A stretch of 64,000 nt of DNA from Flavimobilis marinus (GTDB taxonomy: Bacteria > Actinomycetota > Actinomycetes > Actinomycetales > Cellulomonadaceae). How positions within the stretch are numbered: the first letter of the stretch is position 1; every line of letters starts with the position of its first letter. This document shows positions 48,327 through 57,465 of this stretch, piece after piece. The stretch lies in assembly GCF_900113055.1 (NCBI RefSeq), contig NZ_FONZ01000002.1, positions 186,001 through 250,000 of the forward strand. The letters are read 5' to 3'. Under the pieces are notes generated by a model. It was not told the DNA's origin. It did not search any database and worked only from the letters and a program-made list of their open reading frames with translations. Both the position numbers and the translations under genes were made by a program.

Positions 48327-48817
48327 GCCCGGTCGCTCCCCTGCGCGCCGCGGGCGCCGCCGGGGCGAGGGTGGAACGTCATCCGGAACTTGCCGATCTG
48401 CACCTCGTCGCCCGGCGACAGGGCGATCTCGTCGACGCGCGCACGGTTGACGTACGTCCCGTTGAGCGAGCCGGAGTCACGGACGACGAAGCCGTCCCCC
48501 GAGCGAACGAACACCGCGTGCTTGCGCGAGACCGTGACGTCGTCGAGGAAGATGTCCGCGCGCTCGCTGCGCCCCACGAGGGTGCGGTCGGAGTCGAGCA
48601 GGAACCGCGAGCCGGCCCCCGGCCCTCGCTGCATGAGCAGCAGCGCACAGCCTTGCGGGAGCGCGGCGACGGCAGCCTGCTCCTCGGCGGAGAGACCGGA
48701 GACGTACGCGATGCCCTCCGCGGGAGTGGCCGGCACCACGCCGAACACCGCCGTCGCGTCGGCGGCGTGACCGGTGAATGCGCCGCGCTGGTCCCTCGGC
48801 TCGGAGCTCTCGGTCAT
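48323..48817 (-). CDS. garA: FHA-domain protein (GarA/OdhI type)
   Basis: A 164-aa protein. A disordered N-terminus holds the kinase-target-like DATAVFG (the usual family motif is ETTSVF). A FHA domain (about 75-145) follows, with LVGRSERADIFLDDVTVSRKHAVF and SLNGTYVN. GarA/OdhI inhibits 2-oxoglutarate dehydrogenase until phosphorylated by a Ser/Thr kinase. ATG 48817 follows GAGGAGGG. It is upstream of and overlapping ftsR, the same order as in mycobacteria. Confidence 0.9.
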   Translation of the reverse strand: MTESSEPRDQRGAFTGHAADATAVFGVVPATPAEGIAYVSGLSAEEQAAVAALPQGCALLLMQRGPGAGSRFLLDSDRTLVGRSERADIFLDDVTVSRKHAVFVRSGDGFVVRDSGSLNGTYVNRARVDEIALSPGDEVQIGKFRMTFHPRPGGARGAQGSDRA

Positions 48818-48947
48818 TCGCCCTCCTCGGCGGTGCAGTGATCAGTGGGTGCGAGCAGCAGCAGGCGACCAGTGACGACATCGGCAGTTGCAGACTCCCA
48901 CCTTAGGCGTAGGGGTCGGCGAACCTCTACGGATGAGGGTGTCACAG

Positions 48948-49784
48948 TCACGCCGAGTCCGTCCCGGTGGCGGGCTCGGCGTAGCGCAGGGGCGCGGGTT
49001 CGCGGACGGCGTTGATCTCCAGCTCGTCCACCGCGTCGATCCGTCCCATCCCGCCTCCGGTGCGGATGGTCGACATCGCACCGCCGGGGATCTCGAGGGC
49101 CGGTCCCAGTGCGCTCGGGTCGCCGATCGCCGCCCAGAGGAACGGCGGGCTGACGATCTGGCCGTCCACGACGATGCCCTCGCTGGTCTCGATCAGGTAC
49201 GACGATGCGACCAGACGGACGCCGTTGAGCTCGATGACCTCCGCGCCCGCGTTGCGGAGCTCCTCAAGCACCGTCAGGAGGGCGGTGGCCCGCAGCCGCG
49301 TGTCGCCCTCGGTGATCCGCACCGTGACGCCCGGACCGACGGCGGGCAGCCGCCCGGAGAGGATGCCCTGGCGCTCGGCGCGCTCGACAGCGACCTCGAG
49401 CGCGGCGGCGTCGTCCGCCGTCCCGGACTGGAGCTCGTCCCGCTGCTCCCGGAGCGTGCGAACCTCGTTCTCCAGGTCCCCTCCGCGCTGGGTCACCTCG
49501 TCGAGAATCCGCACGAGCTCCGACTGGCGCAGGGACGACAGCGACTCCGTCTGGGTCTGCTGCACCTGGACGACAAGCGCGAAGCCCAGCAGCGCGCACA
49601 GCAGCGCGGCCACCACCCGCGACGTGCTGAGCCGCGGGGACAGCGCACGACGCAGCGTCCGCCACGCGTGACCGCGCTCGGGCGCCGCCTCGGCGTGCCG
49701 CGGCGCGACGTCCTGGTCGGCAGGCGCCGAGGCGTCGTCGTCCTGGCGGTCCTCGGGGGTCGGGGTCGCGTCGGGAGCCGTCAT
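48948..49784 (-). CDS. DUF881 family protein (second copy)
   Basis: A 278-aa protein. A charged N-terminus of about 55 residues precedes a membrane helix (VVAALLCALLGFALVVQVQ), a coiled-coil (EVTQRGGDLENEVRTLREQRDELQ) and an external DUF881 domain with GPGVTVRI and NGVRLVASSYLI. It is the Rv1825-like member. Its role is unknown but it is part of a conserved envelope block. ATG overlaps the sbp stop by 4 nt. Confidence 0.9.
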   Translation of the reverse strand: MTAPDATPTPEDRQDDDASAPADQDVAPRHAEAAPERGHAWRTLRRALSPRLSTSRVVAALLCALLGFALVVQVQQTQTESLSSLRQSELVRILDEVTQRGGDLENEVRTLREQRDELQSGTADDAAALEVAVERAERQGILSGRLPAVGPGVTVRITEGDTRLRATALLTVLEELRNAGAEVIELNGVRLVASSYLIETSEGIVVDGQIVSPPFLWAAIGDPSALGPALEIPGGAMSTIRTGGGMGRIDAVDELEINAVREPAPLRYAEPATGTDSA

Positions 49785-50113
49785 GCCTTGAACAGGTGCC
49801 GGCGGATGGCGGCGGCGTTGGAGAAGATGCGGATCCCGAGGACCACGACGACGCCGGTGGACAGCTGCGTGCCGACGCCGAGCTGGTCGCCGAGGAAGAC
49901 GATGAGCGCGGCCACGACGACGTTCGACAGGAACGACACGATGAACACGCGGTCGTTGAACGTGCCGTCGAGCAGGGCGCGCAGGCCCCCGAAGAGCGCG
50001 TCGAGCGCAGCGACGACGGCGATCGGGAGATAGGGCTGCAGGCCGGCGGGCACGGCGGGCTCGAAGAAGAGCCCCACCAGCGCTCCGACGACGAGGCCGA
50101 GGACGGCGATCAT
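49781..50113 (-). CDS. sbp: Small basic protein Sbp (DUF1290)
   Basis: A 110-aa protein with three hydrophobic segments (MIAVLGLVVGALVGLFFEP; LPIAVVAALDALFGGLRALL; VVVAALIVFLGDQLG). It equals Sbp/Rv1824 found between two DUF881 genes in actinobacteria, and it is linked to cell division in other Gram-positive bacteria. Both ends overlap neighbours by 4 nt, which indicates tight coupling. Confidence 0.92.
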   Translation of the reverse strand: MIAVLGLVVGALVGLFFEPAVPAGLQPYLPIAVVAALDALFGGLRALLDGTFNDRVFIVSFLSNVVVAALIVFLGDQLGVGTQLSTGVVVVLGIRIFSNAAAIRRHLFKA

Positions 50114-51057
50114 CTGTGCTCCTCCTGGGGTGCCTGGCTCATGGTGCGGCTGGCCTCGGACGTGCCGGAGCCCGTGCTCAGTGATCCTACGGTCTGGCCG
50201 TCCGCGGTCGGCGCCTCCGTCTCGAGGGCGTCGGCGTGGAACAGCTCGGTCGCGCGGCCGGCGCGCGCTTCGATCCGCTCGACCTCGCGCATCGAGGAGG
50301 AGATGCCGTAGCGAGAGCCGAGGACAGACAGCTGCTGCTGCCCCACGGACCGGGCGAACCCGACCGACAGCGCTTGCGGGTCACCCACGGCGGCGATCGT
50401 GTAAGGGCTCGCGAGCCCGATCAGGTCCACCAGGATGGCGTCCCCGGCGGAGCGGATCGCGCTCGTCGTCGTCAGCCGGATGCCGTTGACGGTGACGGCC
50501 TCGGCCCCGGCGGACCACAAGGCGTTCACGACGATCTGCAGGTCGTAGTCCTGGACCCGGGATCCCCGCTCGGCGTCCGCGCCCGGGACGGTGACCGCGT
50601 CCGCGACCACCAGCTCGATCCCGGGACCGGTCACGGCGACCGTGCCAGCCACGGCAGCATCGCGGCGGGTCGTGGCGAGCAAGTTGGGGAACGTCTCGGC
50701 CAGGGCCGCTGACTGGAGGTCGTCGATCTCCGCGTCGAGCGCGTCGAGCTGACCGGCGAGCTGGTCCGCAGCGGCCTGGCGCTGGCCGATCTCCTCCTCG
50801 AGCAGCGCCCGGGCGGAGAGAACCTCGGGCGCGGGTGCGCGCAGGACAGCGGCGGCGGTGGCGGTCACCGCGCCCAGCACCACGGCGATGAGGACGACGA
50901 TCGCCTGGCCGAGGAGCGTCCGTCGAGGTTCGGTTCCCGCCGCGCGTCGCGCGGCGGCCTCCGCGTAGCCCGGATCGAGGGGCCGGTTCATCACCTCGTC
51001 GAGGAGCACCATGGACGCGTCGGGGCGCGGGACGGACCGCGTGGTCGATCTCGGCAC
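50110..51057 (-). CDS. DUF881 family protein (first copy)
   Basis: A 315-aa protein with one N-terminal membrane helix (AIVVLIAVVLGAVTATAAAVL), a coiled-coil (EIGQRQAAADQLAGQLDALD) and a DUF881 domain (GPGIELVV; NALWSAGAEAVTVNGIRLTT). It corresponds to Rv1823. The gene normally upstream, a CDP-alcohol phosphatidyltransferase, is not present here. GTG 51057. Confidence 0.9.
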   Translation of the reverse strand: MPRSTTRSVPRPDASMVLLDEVMNRPLDPGYAEAAARRAAGTEPRRTLLGQAIVVLIAVVLGAVTATAAAVLRAPAPEVLSARALLEEEIGQRQAAADQLAGQLDALDAEIDDLQSAALAETFPNLLATTRRDAAVAGTVAVTGPGIELVVADAVTVPGADAERGSRVQDYDLQIVVNALWSAGAEAVTVNGIRLTTTSAIRSAGDAILVDLIGLASPYTIAAVGDPQALSVGFARSVGQQQLSVLGSRYGISSSMREVERIEARAGRATELFHADALETEAPTADGQTVGSLSTGSGTSEASRTMSQAPQEEHR

Positions 51058-51156
51058 TCGTGCCCCCTCTCCTCGCCGCCCATCCTAGGGGCGGCCTGTG
51101 TCCCACCTCACCGCGACCGGCGCGCGAGGAACCGCCCAAAAGACGCCAGCGTCCCG

Positions 51157-51338
51157 TAGAGTGGGCACTTCCTTGTGGAGTTCGTCGCGTTTCCCGCGTG
51201 TAGCTGTTCAGTTGGTAGCTGCCCACCGCGGTGGGAGCAGGTGGCCGTCATCGGCCGTGTGTGTCTCGGGATTGCGACGGCGTCGGTATCAAGACCGCGC
51301 CAGCTCCGGACGCATCTACGAACGGTTGAAGCACCTCT
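51157..51338 (+). promoter_or_regulatory. Promoter and long 5' leader of deaD
   Basis: A TAGAGT hexamer at 51157-51162 implies transcription from about 51169, giving an untranslated leader near 170 nt in a genome that favours leaderless mRNAs. The leader contains the perfect palindrome CCCACCGCGGTGGG (51222-51235) and a repeated GTAGCTG. Leaders of this size precede cold-inducible DEAD-box helicases in other bacteria. The gap's first part (51058-51156) shows no feature. Confidence 0.5.
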
Positions 51339-53195
51339 ATGTCTTCTGACACCACCATGCCCGCGCCCACCACCACCGAGACCCCGGACCTCACGTTCGC
51401 CGAGCTCGGTATGCCCGAGGCGCTGAACCAGGCCATCGCGGACCTCGGCTTCACGATCCCCTCCCCCATCCAGGCCCAGGCCATCCCGGCGCTGCTGGCC
51501 GGTCGCGACATCACCGGCGTCGCGCAGACCGGAACCGGCAAGACCGCCGCGTTCGGCCTGCCGATGCTCGCCGCGCTCGACGCGAACCTTCGCGAGACGC
51601 AGGCCATCGTGCTCACGCCGACGCGCGAGCTCGCCATGCAGGTCGCCGAGGCCATCGAGACCTTCGCCAAGCACCTGCCCGGGATGGAGATCGTCGCCGT
51701 GTACGGCGGCGCCCCCTTCGTCCCCCAGCAGCGCGCGCTGGGCCGTGGCGCCCAGGTCGTCGTCGGCACGCCCGGTCGTGTGATCGACCACATGGAGCGG
51801 GGCACGCTCAAGATGGACGGCATCCGGTTCCTCGTCCTCGACGAGGCCGACGAGATGCTCCGCATGGGCTTCGCCGAAGAGGTCGAGAAGGTGTTCACCG
51901 CCGCGCCGACCGAGCGCCAGGTCGCGCTCTTCTCCGCGACGATGCCCGCGCCCATCCGCCGCGTGGCCCAGGCGCACCTGCGCCAGCCCGTCGAGATCGC
52001 CGTCTCCCGGCAGTCGTCCACGGTCTCGGCCGTCAAGCAGACGTTCGCGGTCGTGCCGTTCCGCCACAAGGTGGGCGCGCTCACCCGCGTCCTCGCGACG
52101 TCCGACGCCGACGCGGCGATCGTCTTCTGCCGCACCCGTGGTGCTGCCGAGGAGGTCGGTTCTGCGCTGATCGAGCGTGGCATCTCCGCTGCGACCATCT
52201 CCGGTGACGTCGCCCAGAAGGAGCGCGAGAAGATCGTCGAGCGGCTCCGCTCGGGCGCCCTCGACGTCCTGGTCGCCACCGACGTCGCCGCCCGCGGGCT
52301 CGACGTCGACCGCATCGGTCTCGTCGTGAACTTCGACCTCCCGGGCGAGCCCGAGGCGTACGTGCACCGCATCGGCCGCACGGGCCGCGCCGGCCGCACC
52401 GGTGTCGCGCTGTCGTTCGTCACGCCCGCCGAGCGCGGTCGCCTGCGCGGCATCGAGCGCACCACGCGCGTCACGCTCGAGGAGATCGAGATCCCGACTC
52501 CCGCCGACGTCTCCGCGCACAAGTCGGCGTCGACCCTCGCCCAGGTGAGCGAGCGCGTCGGTGCCGGTCGCCTGTCGCTCTACCGGGGCCAGATCGAGGC
52601 GCTCCTCGCCACCGACGAGCTGGACCCGCTCGACCTCGCCGCGGCCCTGCTCGCGCTGTCCGTGGGCGACGACGGCCCCAAGGCGCGTGCCGAGCAGCTC
52701 GCGGCCGAGGCCGAGCGCGACGAGGCCAAGCGTCTCGCCGAGCGCGCCAAGACCCGCACGAACGACCGGGGCGAGAGCCGCGGACGCTACGAGGACCGCG
52801 GCGAGCGTGGCGGGGACCGCGGCGGCGACCGGCGTGGCGCGATCGGCACCCGCTACCGCCTGGCGGTGGGCTTCACGCACGGCGCGCAGCCCAGCGGCAT
52901 CGTCGGTGCGCTCACGAACGAGGGCGGCCTCAACGGCAAGGACCTCGGCAAGATCGACATCTTCCCGAGCTTCTCCCTCGTCGACATCGCCGCGCCCATG
53001 GACTCGCAGACCCTCGACCGCATCTCGCGGGCGCGCGTCGCCGGCAAGCCGTTGCGCATCGCCGTCGACCAGGGCCCCGCGCCGCGGCGAGACAGTGCCG
53101 AGCGCCCGGGCCGCGACCACGCTCCGGCGGGACGCCGCCCGGCGCGTGAGGACCGCTACGAGACGCGACCGAAGCGCCAGCGCACCTTCAGCTGA
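51339..53195 (+). CDS. deaD: DEAD-box RNA helicase DeaD (CsdA-like)
   Basis: A 618-aa helicase. Q-motif region LTFAELGMPEALNQAIADLG, Walker A AQTGTGKT, DEAD (LVLDEADEMLRMGF), SAT (LFSATMP), and HRIGRTGRAGR. A RGG-like linker (RGESRGRYEDRGERGGDRGG) precedes a C-terminal DbpA-type RNA-binding domain (about 505-585, with FTHGAQPSGIVGALTNEGGL). It remodels structured RNA, often in ribosome assembly and cold adaptation. A plus-strand gene in an otherwise minus region. Confidence 0.95.
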   Translation: MSSDTTMPAPTTTETPDLTFAELGMPEALNQAIADLGFTIPSPIQAQAIPALLAGRDITGVAQTGTGKTAAFGLPMLAALDANLRETQAIVLTPTRELAMQVAEAIETFAKHLPGMEIVAVYGGAPFVPQQRALGRGAQVVVGTPGRVIDHMERGTLKMDGIRFLVLDEADEMLRMGFAEEVEKVFTAAPTERQVALFSATMPAPIRRVAQAHLRQPVEIAVSRQSSTVSAVKQTFAVVPFRHKVGALTRVLATSDADAAIVFCRTRGAAEEVGSALIERGISAATISGDVAQKEREKIVERLRSGALDVLVATDVAARGLDVDRIGLVVNFDLPGEPEAYVHRIGRTGRAGRTGVALSFVTPAERGRLRGIERTTRVTLEEIEIPTPADVSAHKSASTLAQVSERVGAGRLSLYRGQIEALLATDELDPLDLAAALLALSVGDDGPKARAEQLAAEAERDEAKRLAERAKTRTNDRGESRGRYEDRGERGGDRGGDRRGAIGTRYRLAVGFTHGAQPSGIVGALTNEGGLNGKDLGKIDIFPSFSLVDIAAPMDSQTLDRISRARVAGKPLRIAVDQGPAPRRDSAERPGRDHAPAGRRPAREDRYETRPKRQRTFS

Positions 53196-53242
53196 GCCCG
53201 CCGCGGGTCGCCTTCGCCGGCGGCCCGCGGACAGCGGACGAA

Positions 53243-53287
53243 CGAACGCCCTGCCCTCCCGGTGATCCGGTGGGGGCAGGGCGTTCG
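53243..53287 (+). terminator. Terminator after deaD
   Basis: A 14-bp perfect stem: CGAACGCCCTGCCC with GGGCAGGGCGTTCG and a 17-nt loop, about 48 nt after the deaD stop. It also faces the convergent PH-domain gene. Confidence 0.88.
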
Positions 53288-53330
53288 TCGTCGAGCCGCG
53301 GCGGGCCTCGGTGGGCTCCGCTGCGTGCCG

Positions 53331-53795
53331 TCAGCCGGCCGGCGGGCGGGGTGTGCCGTGCGCGCCGACGAGCGTCGCTAGGCGGCGCGCCTCCTGGGTG
53401 GCGAAGGCACCGTCGGCGCTCTGCACGGCCATGACGGCGAGCTCGTTGCCGTCCACCAGGTCGAGCGAGACCCACGGCTGGCCCGAGCCGAACCGGACAC
53501 CCTCGATCTGGTCCCAGGCGAGCACGGTCGTGTGCACCAGGTTGCGTACCCGGATGCCCTCGGGCGTCACGAGCGCGTGCACCGTGGCGTGCCGCCAGAC
53601 GAGCAGGAGCCCCAGGCTGAGCACGGCGACGAGCCCGGCCGTGTTCAGGGCGTCGTAGCCGGTCCCGGGCGCCCCGGGCGAGGTCAGCCACAGCACGACG
53701 CCGCTCACGGTGAGCAGCCCACCGATGCCGGCGCCGACGACGCGGGTCATCCGCGGCCGGAACGGCGTGTAGAGGGTCGGTGCGTCACCAGCCAC
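53331..53795 (-). CDS. PH-domain-containing membrane protein
   Basis: A 154-aa protein with two membrane helices (about 19-40 and 50-68) and a bacterial PH-like domain (VTPEGIRVRNLVHTTVLAWDQIEGV). Similar proteins follow hisG or ribosomal genes in actinobacteria without known function. GTG 53795 is 11 nt after the hisG stop, so it is probably the last gene of the his transcript. Confidence 0.78.
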   Translation of the reverse strand: MAGDAPTLYTPFRPRMTRVVGAGIGGLLTVSGVVLWLTSPGAPGTGYDALNTAGLVAVLSLGLLLVWRHATVHALVTPEGIRVRNLVHTTVLAWDQIEGVRFGSGQPWVSLDLVDGNELAVMAVQSADGAFATQEARRLATLVGAHGTPRPPAG

Positions 53796-53806
53796 GGTGC
53801 TGCGCC

Positions 53807-54652
53807 TCAGAGCCGGCAGGCGTGGATCGACGTGACGATGATGGCGCGGGCCCCGACGTCGTAGAGGTCGTCCATCACCCGGTTGGTCTGTGCGCGCGGG
53901 ACCATCGCGCGGACCGCGGCCCACTCGGCGTCGTGCAGCGGGGAGACGGTGGGCGACTCCAGGCCCGGCGTGATGGCCACCGCGGCCTCCACCTTGGTCA
54001 GGGGTACGTCGTAGTCCATGAGGACGTACTGACGGGCCGTGAGCACTCCCTGCAGCCGACGCGTGAGCGTGGCCAGGCCGTCGGGCTCGGGGCCGTCGCG
54101 GCGGATCATCACGGCCTCGGAGCGCAGGATCGGCTCGCCGAAGATCTCCAGCCCGGCGGCACGGAGCGTCGTCCCGGTCTCGACGACGTCAGCGATGAGG
54201 TCGGCCACACCGAGCTTGACCGAGCTCTCGACGGCCCCGTCCAGGTGGACGATGGCGGCAGGCTCGACGCCGTTTGCCGCCAGGTGGTCGTGCACCAGGA
54301 CGTTGTACGACGTCGCCACGCGCTTGCCGGCGATCTGCGCGATGTCGGTGATGGTGCCGACGGGAGCGGCGTAGCGGAACGTGGACCGGGCGAAGCCGAG
54401 CGGCAGGTGCTCGACGGCGGCGGCGCCGGAGTCGAGCAGGAGGTCCCGACCGGTGATGCCGACGTCCACGGTGCCGGCGCCGACGTAGACGGCGACGTCG
54501 CGCGGGCGCAGGAAGAAGAACTCGGCGTCGTTGTCCGGGTCGGTGAGCACGAGCTCGCGGGTGTCGCGGCGCTGGCGGTAGCCCGCCTCGCGCAGCATCT
54601 CGGTGGCGGGCTCGGACAGCGAGCCCTTGTTCGGTACGGCGATGCGCAGCAC
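53807..54652 (-). CDS. hisG: ATP phosphoribosyltransferase (long form)
   Basis: A 281-aa HisG catalysing the first step of histidine synthesis (ATP + PRPP). [20 protein letters not shown] and [17 protein letters not shown]-like segments are typical. The length and the C-terminal regulatory ACT-like domain place it in the long HisG class that needs no HisZ. GTG 54652 follows GAGGA. It lies 32 nt after hisE. Confidence 0.95.
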   Translation of the reverse strand: MLRIAVPNKGSLSEPATEMLREAGYRQRRDTRELVLTDPDNDAEFFFLRPRDVAVYVGAGTVDVGITGRDLLLDSGAAAVEHLPLGFARSTFRYAAPVGTITDIAQIAGKRVATSYNVLVHDHLAANGVEPAAIVHLDGAVESSVKLGVADLIADVVETGTTLRAAGLEIFGEPILRSEAVMIRRDGPEPDGLATLTRRLQGVLTARQYVLMDYDVPLTKVEAAVAITPGLESPTVSPLHDAEWAAVRAMVPRAQTNRVMDDLYDVGARAIIVTSIHACRL

Positions 54653-54684
54653 AGGAGTCCTCGTCGGTGGTGGGGTCGGCGGGT

Positions 54685-54948
54685 TCAGAGGTAGCGGTAG
54701 ACGTCCGCGGGCGTCAGCCCCCGGGCGATCATGAGCACCTGGGCGTGGTAGACGAGCTGAGAGATCTCCTCCGCGAGCTCGGCGTCGCTCTGGTACTCGG
54801 CGGCCATCCAGACCTCTGCCGCCTCCTCGACGATCTTCTTGCCGATCGCATGGACGCCCGCGTCCAGCTCGGCCACCGTGCCCGACCCGGCCGGCCGCTC
54901 CACGGCCTTGCGCGAGAGCTCTGCGTAAAGATCATCGAAGGTTTTCAC
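54685..54948 (-). CDS. hisE: Phosphoribosyl-ATP pyrophosphatase
   Basis: An 87-aa HisE ([38 protein letters not shown] with the metal-binding Glu residues). It hydrolyses PR-ATP to PR-AMP, the step after HisG. GTG 54948 lies 7 nt after TAGGCT (54961-54956), so its mRNA is probably leaderless. hisE-hisG next to rib genes is a common actinobacterial order. Confidence 0.95.
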   Translation of the reverse strand: MKTFDDLYAELSRKAVERPAGSGTVAELDAGVHAIGKKIVEEAAEVWMAAEYQSDAELAEEISQLVYHAQVLMIARGLTPADVYRYL

Positions 54949-55022
54949 GCGCCCCAGCCTAGTTCCCGGGACCCGGTCGCGAGATCACGTCCGGGAGACG
55001 GTCGTCACACCGCCGCGCGGCC

Positions 55023-55490
55023 TCAGAGAGTGCGGAGGGCGAGGGCCGTGGCGATGGCCGCCTCGACGGCCTCGGCGCCCTTGTCCTCGCTCGAGCCGGG
55101 AAGCCCGGCCCGTGCGATCGCCTGCTCCTCGTCGTCGACCGTCAGAACCCCGAAGCCCACGGGCACCCCCGTACGGATCGCGACCTCCGTCAGGCCCTGG
55201 GTCACGCCCTGGCACACGAACTCGAAGTGGGGCGTACCGCCCCGGATCACCACGCCGAGGGCGACGACGACGTCGTACCCGGCCTCTGCCGCACGCGCGG
55301 CGACGACGGGGAGCTCGAAGGAGCCCGGCACCCGCACCGTCGTCACGTCGGTGAGGTTGGCGCGCTCGAAGGCGCGCTGGGCACCGCCGATCAGGCCGTC
55401 CATGATCTGGGTGTGCCAGCTCGCGGCGACGAGCGCGGCGCGCAGGCCCGTCCCGTCGACCGTGACCGTGGGTGCTCCGGCGCCGCTCAT
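55023..55490 (-). CDS. ribH: 6,7-dimethyl-8-ribityllumazine synthase
   Basis: A 155-aa RibH, the last gene of the riboflavin operon. Characteristic residues are [15 protein letters not shown] and the active-site [13 protein letters not shown] (His). It forms an icosahedral or pentameric complex and condenses the pyrimidine from RibD with the butanone phosphate from RibBA. The ATG overlaps the ribBA stop by 4 nt. Confidence 0.96.
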   Translation of the reverse strand: MSGAGAPTVTVDGTGLRAALVAASWHTQIMDGLIGGAQRAFERANLTDVTTVRVPGSFELPVVAARAAEAGYDVVVALGVVIRGGTPHFEFVCQGVTQGLTEVAIRTGVPVGFGVLTVDDEEQAIARAGLPGSSEDKGAEAVEAAIATALALRTL

Positions 55491-56764
55491 CGCGGGTCCT
55501 CCTCCATCGTCGTGGTCGCACCGTCGAGGAGCAGCTCGTGCCCCATGGCGACCTTCTTCGTCAGCAGGTAGTCGTGGTTCTGCGGGGTGTGGCCGACCTC
55601 GATCCGCTCGGTGCCCTCGACGTGGACGCCGCTCGCCGTCAGTCCGGTGACCTTAGCCGGGTTGTTCGTCAGCAGGGTCACGGTGTCGAGACCGAGGTCC
55701 TTGAGGATCGCGGCCGCCGCACCGTACTCACGGCGGTCGGCGGGCCAGCCGAGCTCGAGGTTCGCCTGCACGGTGTCGTATCCGGCGTCCTGCAGCGCGT
55801 AGGCCCCGATCTTGGCGAGCAGCCCGATGCCGCGCCCCTCGTGGCCCCGCAGGTACACCACGGCTCCGCCGCGCTCGGCGACCAGGCGCATGGCCGTGCG
55901 CAGCTGCGGACCGCAGTCGCAGCGCAGGGAGCCGAACGCGTCGCCCGTCAGGCACTCGGAGTGGACGCGCACCACCGGCGTCGCGTCCGGCGAGGCGACC
56001 TCGACCGGAAGGAGCGCGACGTGCTCGGCTCCGGTGCGCAGGTCGCGGTAGCCGCGCACGTGGAAGTCCCCGTGCGCGGTCGGCAGCCGTGCCACGTCCG
56101 TGGCCTCCACGCGGTTGCCCGGCGCGACGTCGTCCTCGGACTCGCCGTGGGCCGGGTCGTGCGCCAGGCGCCACGCGATGAGGTCGGCGATGGTGATCAG
56201 CACGAGGCCGTCCCGCTCGGCCAGCGCGGCCACGTCCGGCAGCCGCATCATGGTGCCGTCGTCGTTCACCAGCTCTGCGATCGCACCGACGCTGCCCGCG
56301 CCCGCGAGCCGCACGAGGTCGACCGCGGCCTCGGTGTGCCCGGCGCGGTGCAGCACTCCCCCGGCGACGGCGCGCAGCGGCAGGACGTGGCCGGGTCGGA
56401 TCAGGTCCACCGGGCCCGAGGCCGGGTCAGCGAGGACGCGCAGGGTGCGCGTGCGGTCGGCGGCGGAGATGCCCGTGGTGACGCCCGTCGCCGCGTCGAC
56501 CGTCACGGTGTACGCGGTGCGGCGCGGGTCCTGGCTGTGCGGCACCATGAGCGGCAGCTCGAGCGCGTCAGCGCGGCCGGCCGGCATGGGCGCGCAGAGG
56601 TAGCCCGACGAGTGCCGGATGGTCCACGCGACCCACTCGGACGTCGCCGTGCTCGCGGCGAGCACGACGTCCGCCTCGTTCTCACGGTCGGGCGAGTCCG
56701 CGACGAGCACGGGACGGCCCGCGGCGATGGCCGCCAGGGCCTCGGGGATGGTCGACAGTCTCAT
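55487..56764 (-). CDS. ribBA: Bifunctional DHBP synthase / GTP cyclohydrolase II
   Basis: A 425-aa fusion. The N-terminal RibB part (about 1-205; [19 protein letters not shown]) makes 3,4-dihydroxy-2-butanone 4-phosphate. The C-terminal RibA part (about 215-425) has the zinc-binding [15 protein letters not shown] and the GTP site [11 protein letters not shown]. It feeds both branches of riboflavin synthesis. ATG overlaps the ribE stop by 4 nt. Confidence 0.97.
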   Translation of the reverse strand: MRLSTIPEALAAIAAGRPVLVADSPDRENEADVVLAASTATSEWVAWTIRHSSGYLCAPMPAGRADALELPLMVPHSQDPRRTAYTVTVDAATGVTTGISAADRTRTLRVLADPASGPVDLIRPGHVLPLRAVAGGVLHRAGHTEAAVDLVRLAGAGSVGAIAELVNDDGTMMRLPDVAALAERDGLVLITIADLIAWRLAHDPAHGESEDDVAPGNRVEATDVARLPTAHGDFHVRGYRDLRTGAEHVALLPVEVASPDATPVVRVHSECLTGDAFGSLRCDCGPQLRTAMRLVAERGGAVVYLRGHEGRGIGLLAKIGAYALQDAGYDTVQANLELGWPADRREYGAAAAILKDLGLDTVTLLTNNPAKVTGLTASGVHVEGTERIEVGHTPQNHDYLLTKKVAMGHELLLDGATTTMEEDPR

Positions 56765-57465
56765 GCGTCCTCCTGGGTGAAGCGCTCGACGTAGGTGCGC
56801 GCGAGGGCGACCTCGGCGTCGTCGAGGTCAGCGGGGTCCGCGGTCTCGGCACCTGGGGTGCCCGCCGCACCGGGGGTACCAGCGGCGACGAGGCGCTCGA
56901 CGTACTTGGCCATCACGTCGACCTCGAGGTTGACCCGGCTGCCCGGCACGAGGGAGCCCAGCGTCGTGGCCTCGAGCGTGGTCGGGATGAGCGACACCCC
57001 GAAGACGTTGCCGGTCACGTGCGTGACGGTCAGGGAGACGCCCGAAATCGTGATGGAGCCCTTGCGGGCGAGGTACCGAGCGAGGTCGGCGGGGACCTCG
57101 ACGTCGACCTCGTCCCACCGCTCCCCGGGCGTGCGGGCGACGATCGTGCCCACGCCGTCGACGTGGCCCTGCACCGCGTGCCCGCCGAGGCGCGCGCCGG
57201 CCTGGAGGGCTCGCTCGAGGTTGACGCGGGCACCCGGGACGAGCCCGCCGAGCGCGGTGCGCGTGAGCGTCTCCGGCATCACGTCGGCGTCGAAGGTCCC
57301 GTCGCCGAGTGCGGTGACGGTCAGGCACACGCCGTCGACGGCGATCGAGTCGCCCAGCCGGGCGTCGGACGTCACGAGCGGGCCGCGGACCACGATCCGC
57401 GCGTCCTGCCCGAGGTCCTCGAGCGCGACGAGCTCCCCGAGCTCCTCGACGATTCCGGTGAACAT
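56761..57465 (-). CDS. ribE: Riboflavin synthase, alpha chain
   Basis: A 234-aa protein made of two lumazine-binding barrels (about 1-95 and 96-195; the first begins MFTGIVEELG, the second has GGHAVQGHVDG). It dismutates two lumazines to riboflavin. About 30 C-terminal residues are Ala/Thr/Asp-rich and are outside the usual domain. The start directly follows the ribD stop (TAGATG). Confidence 0.95.
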   Translation of the reverse strand: MFTGIVEELGELVALEDLGQDARIVVRGPLVTSDARLGDSIAVDGVCLTVTALGDGTFDADVMPETLTRTALGGLVPGARVNLERALQAGARLGGHAVQGHVDGVGTIVARTPGERWDEVDVEVPADLARYLARKGSITISGVSLTVTHVTGNVFGVSLIPTTLEATTLGSLVPGSRVNLEVDVMAKYVERLVAAGTPGAAGTPGAETADPADLDDAEVALARTYVERFTQEDA

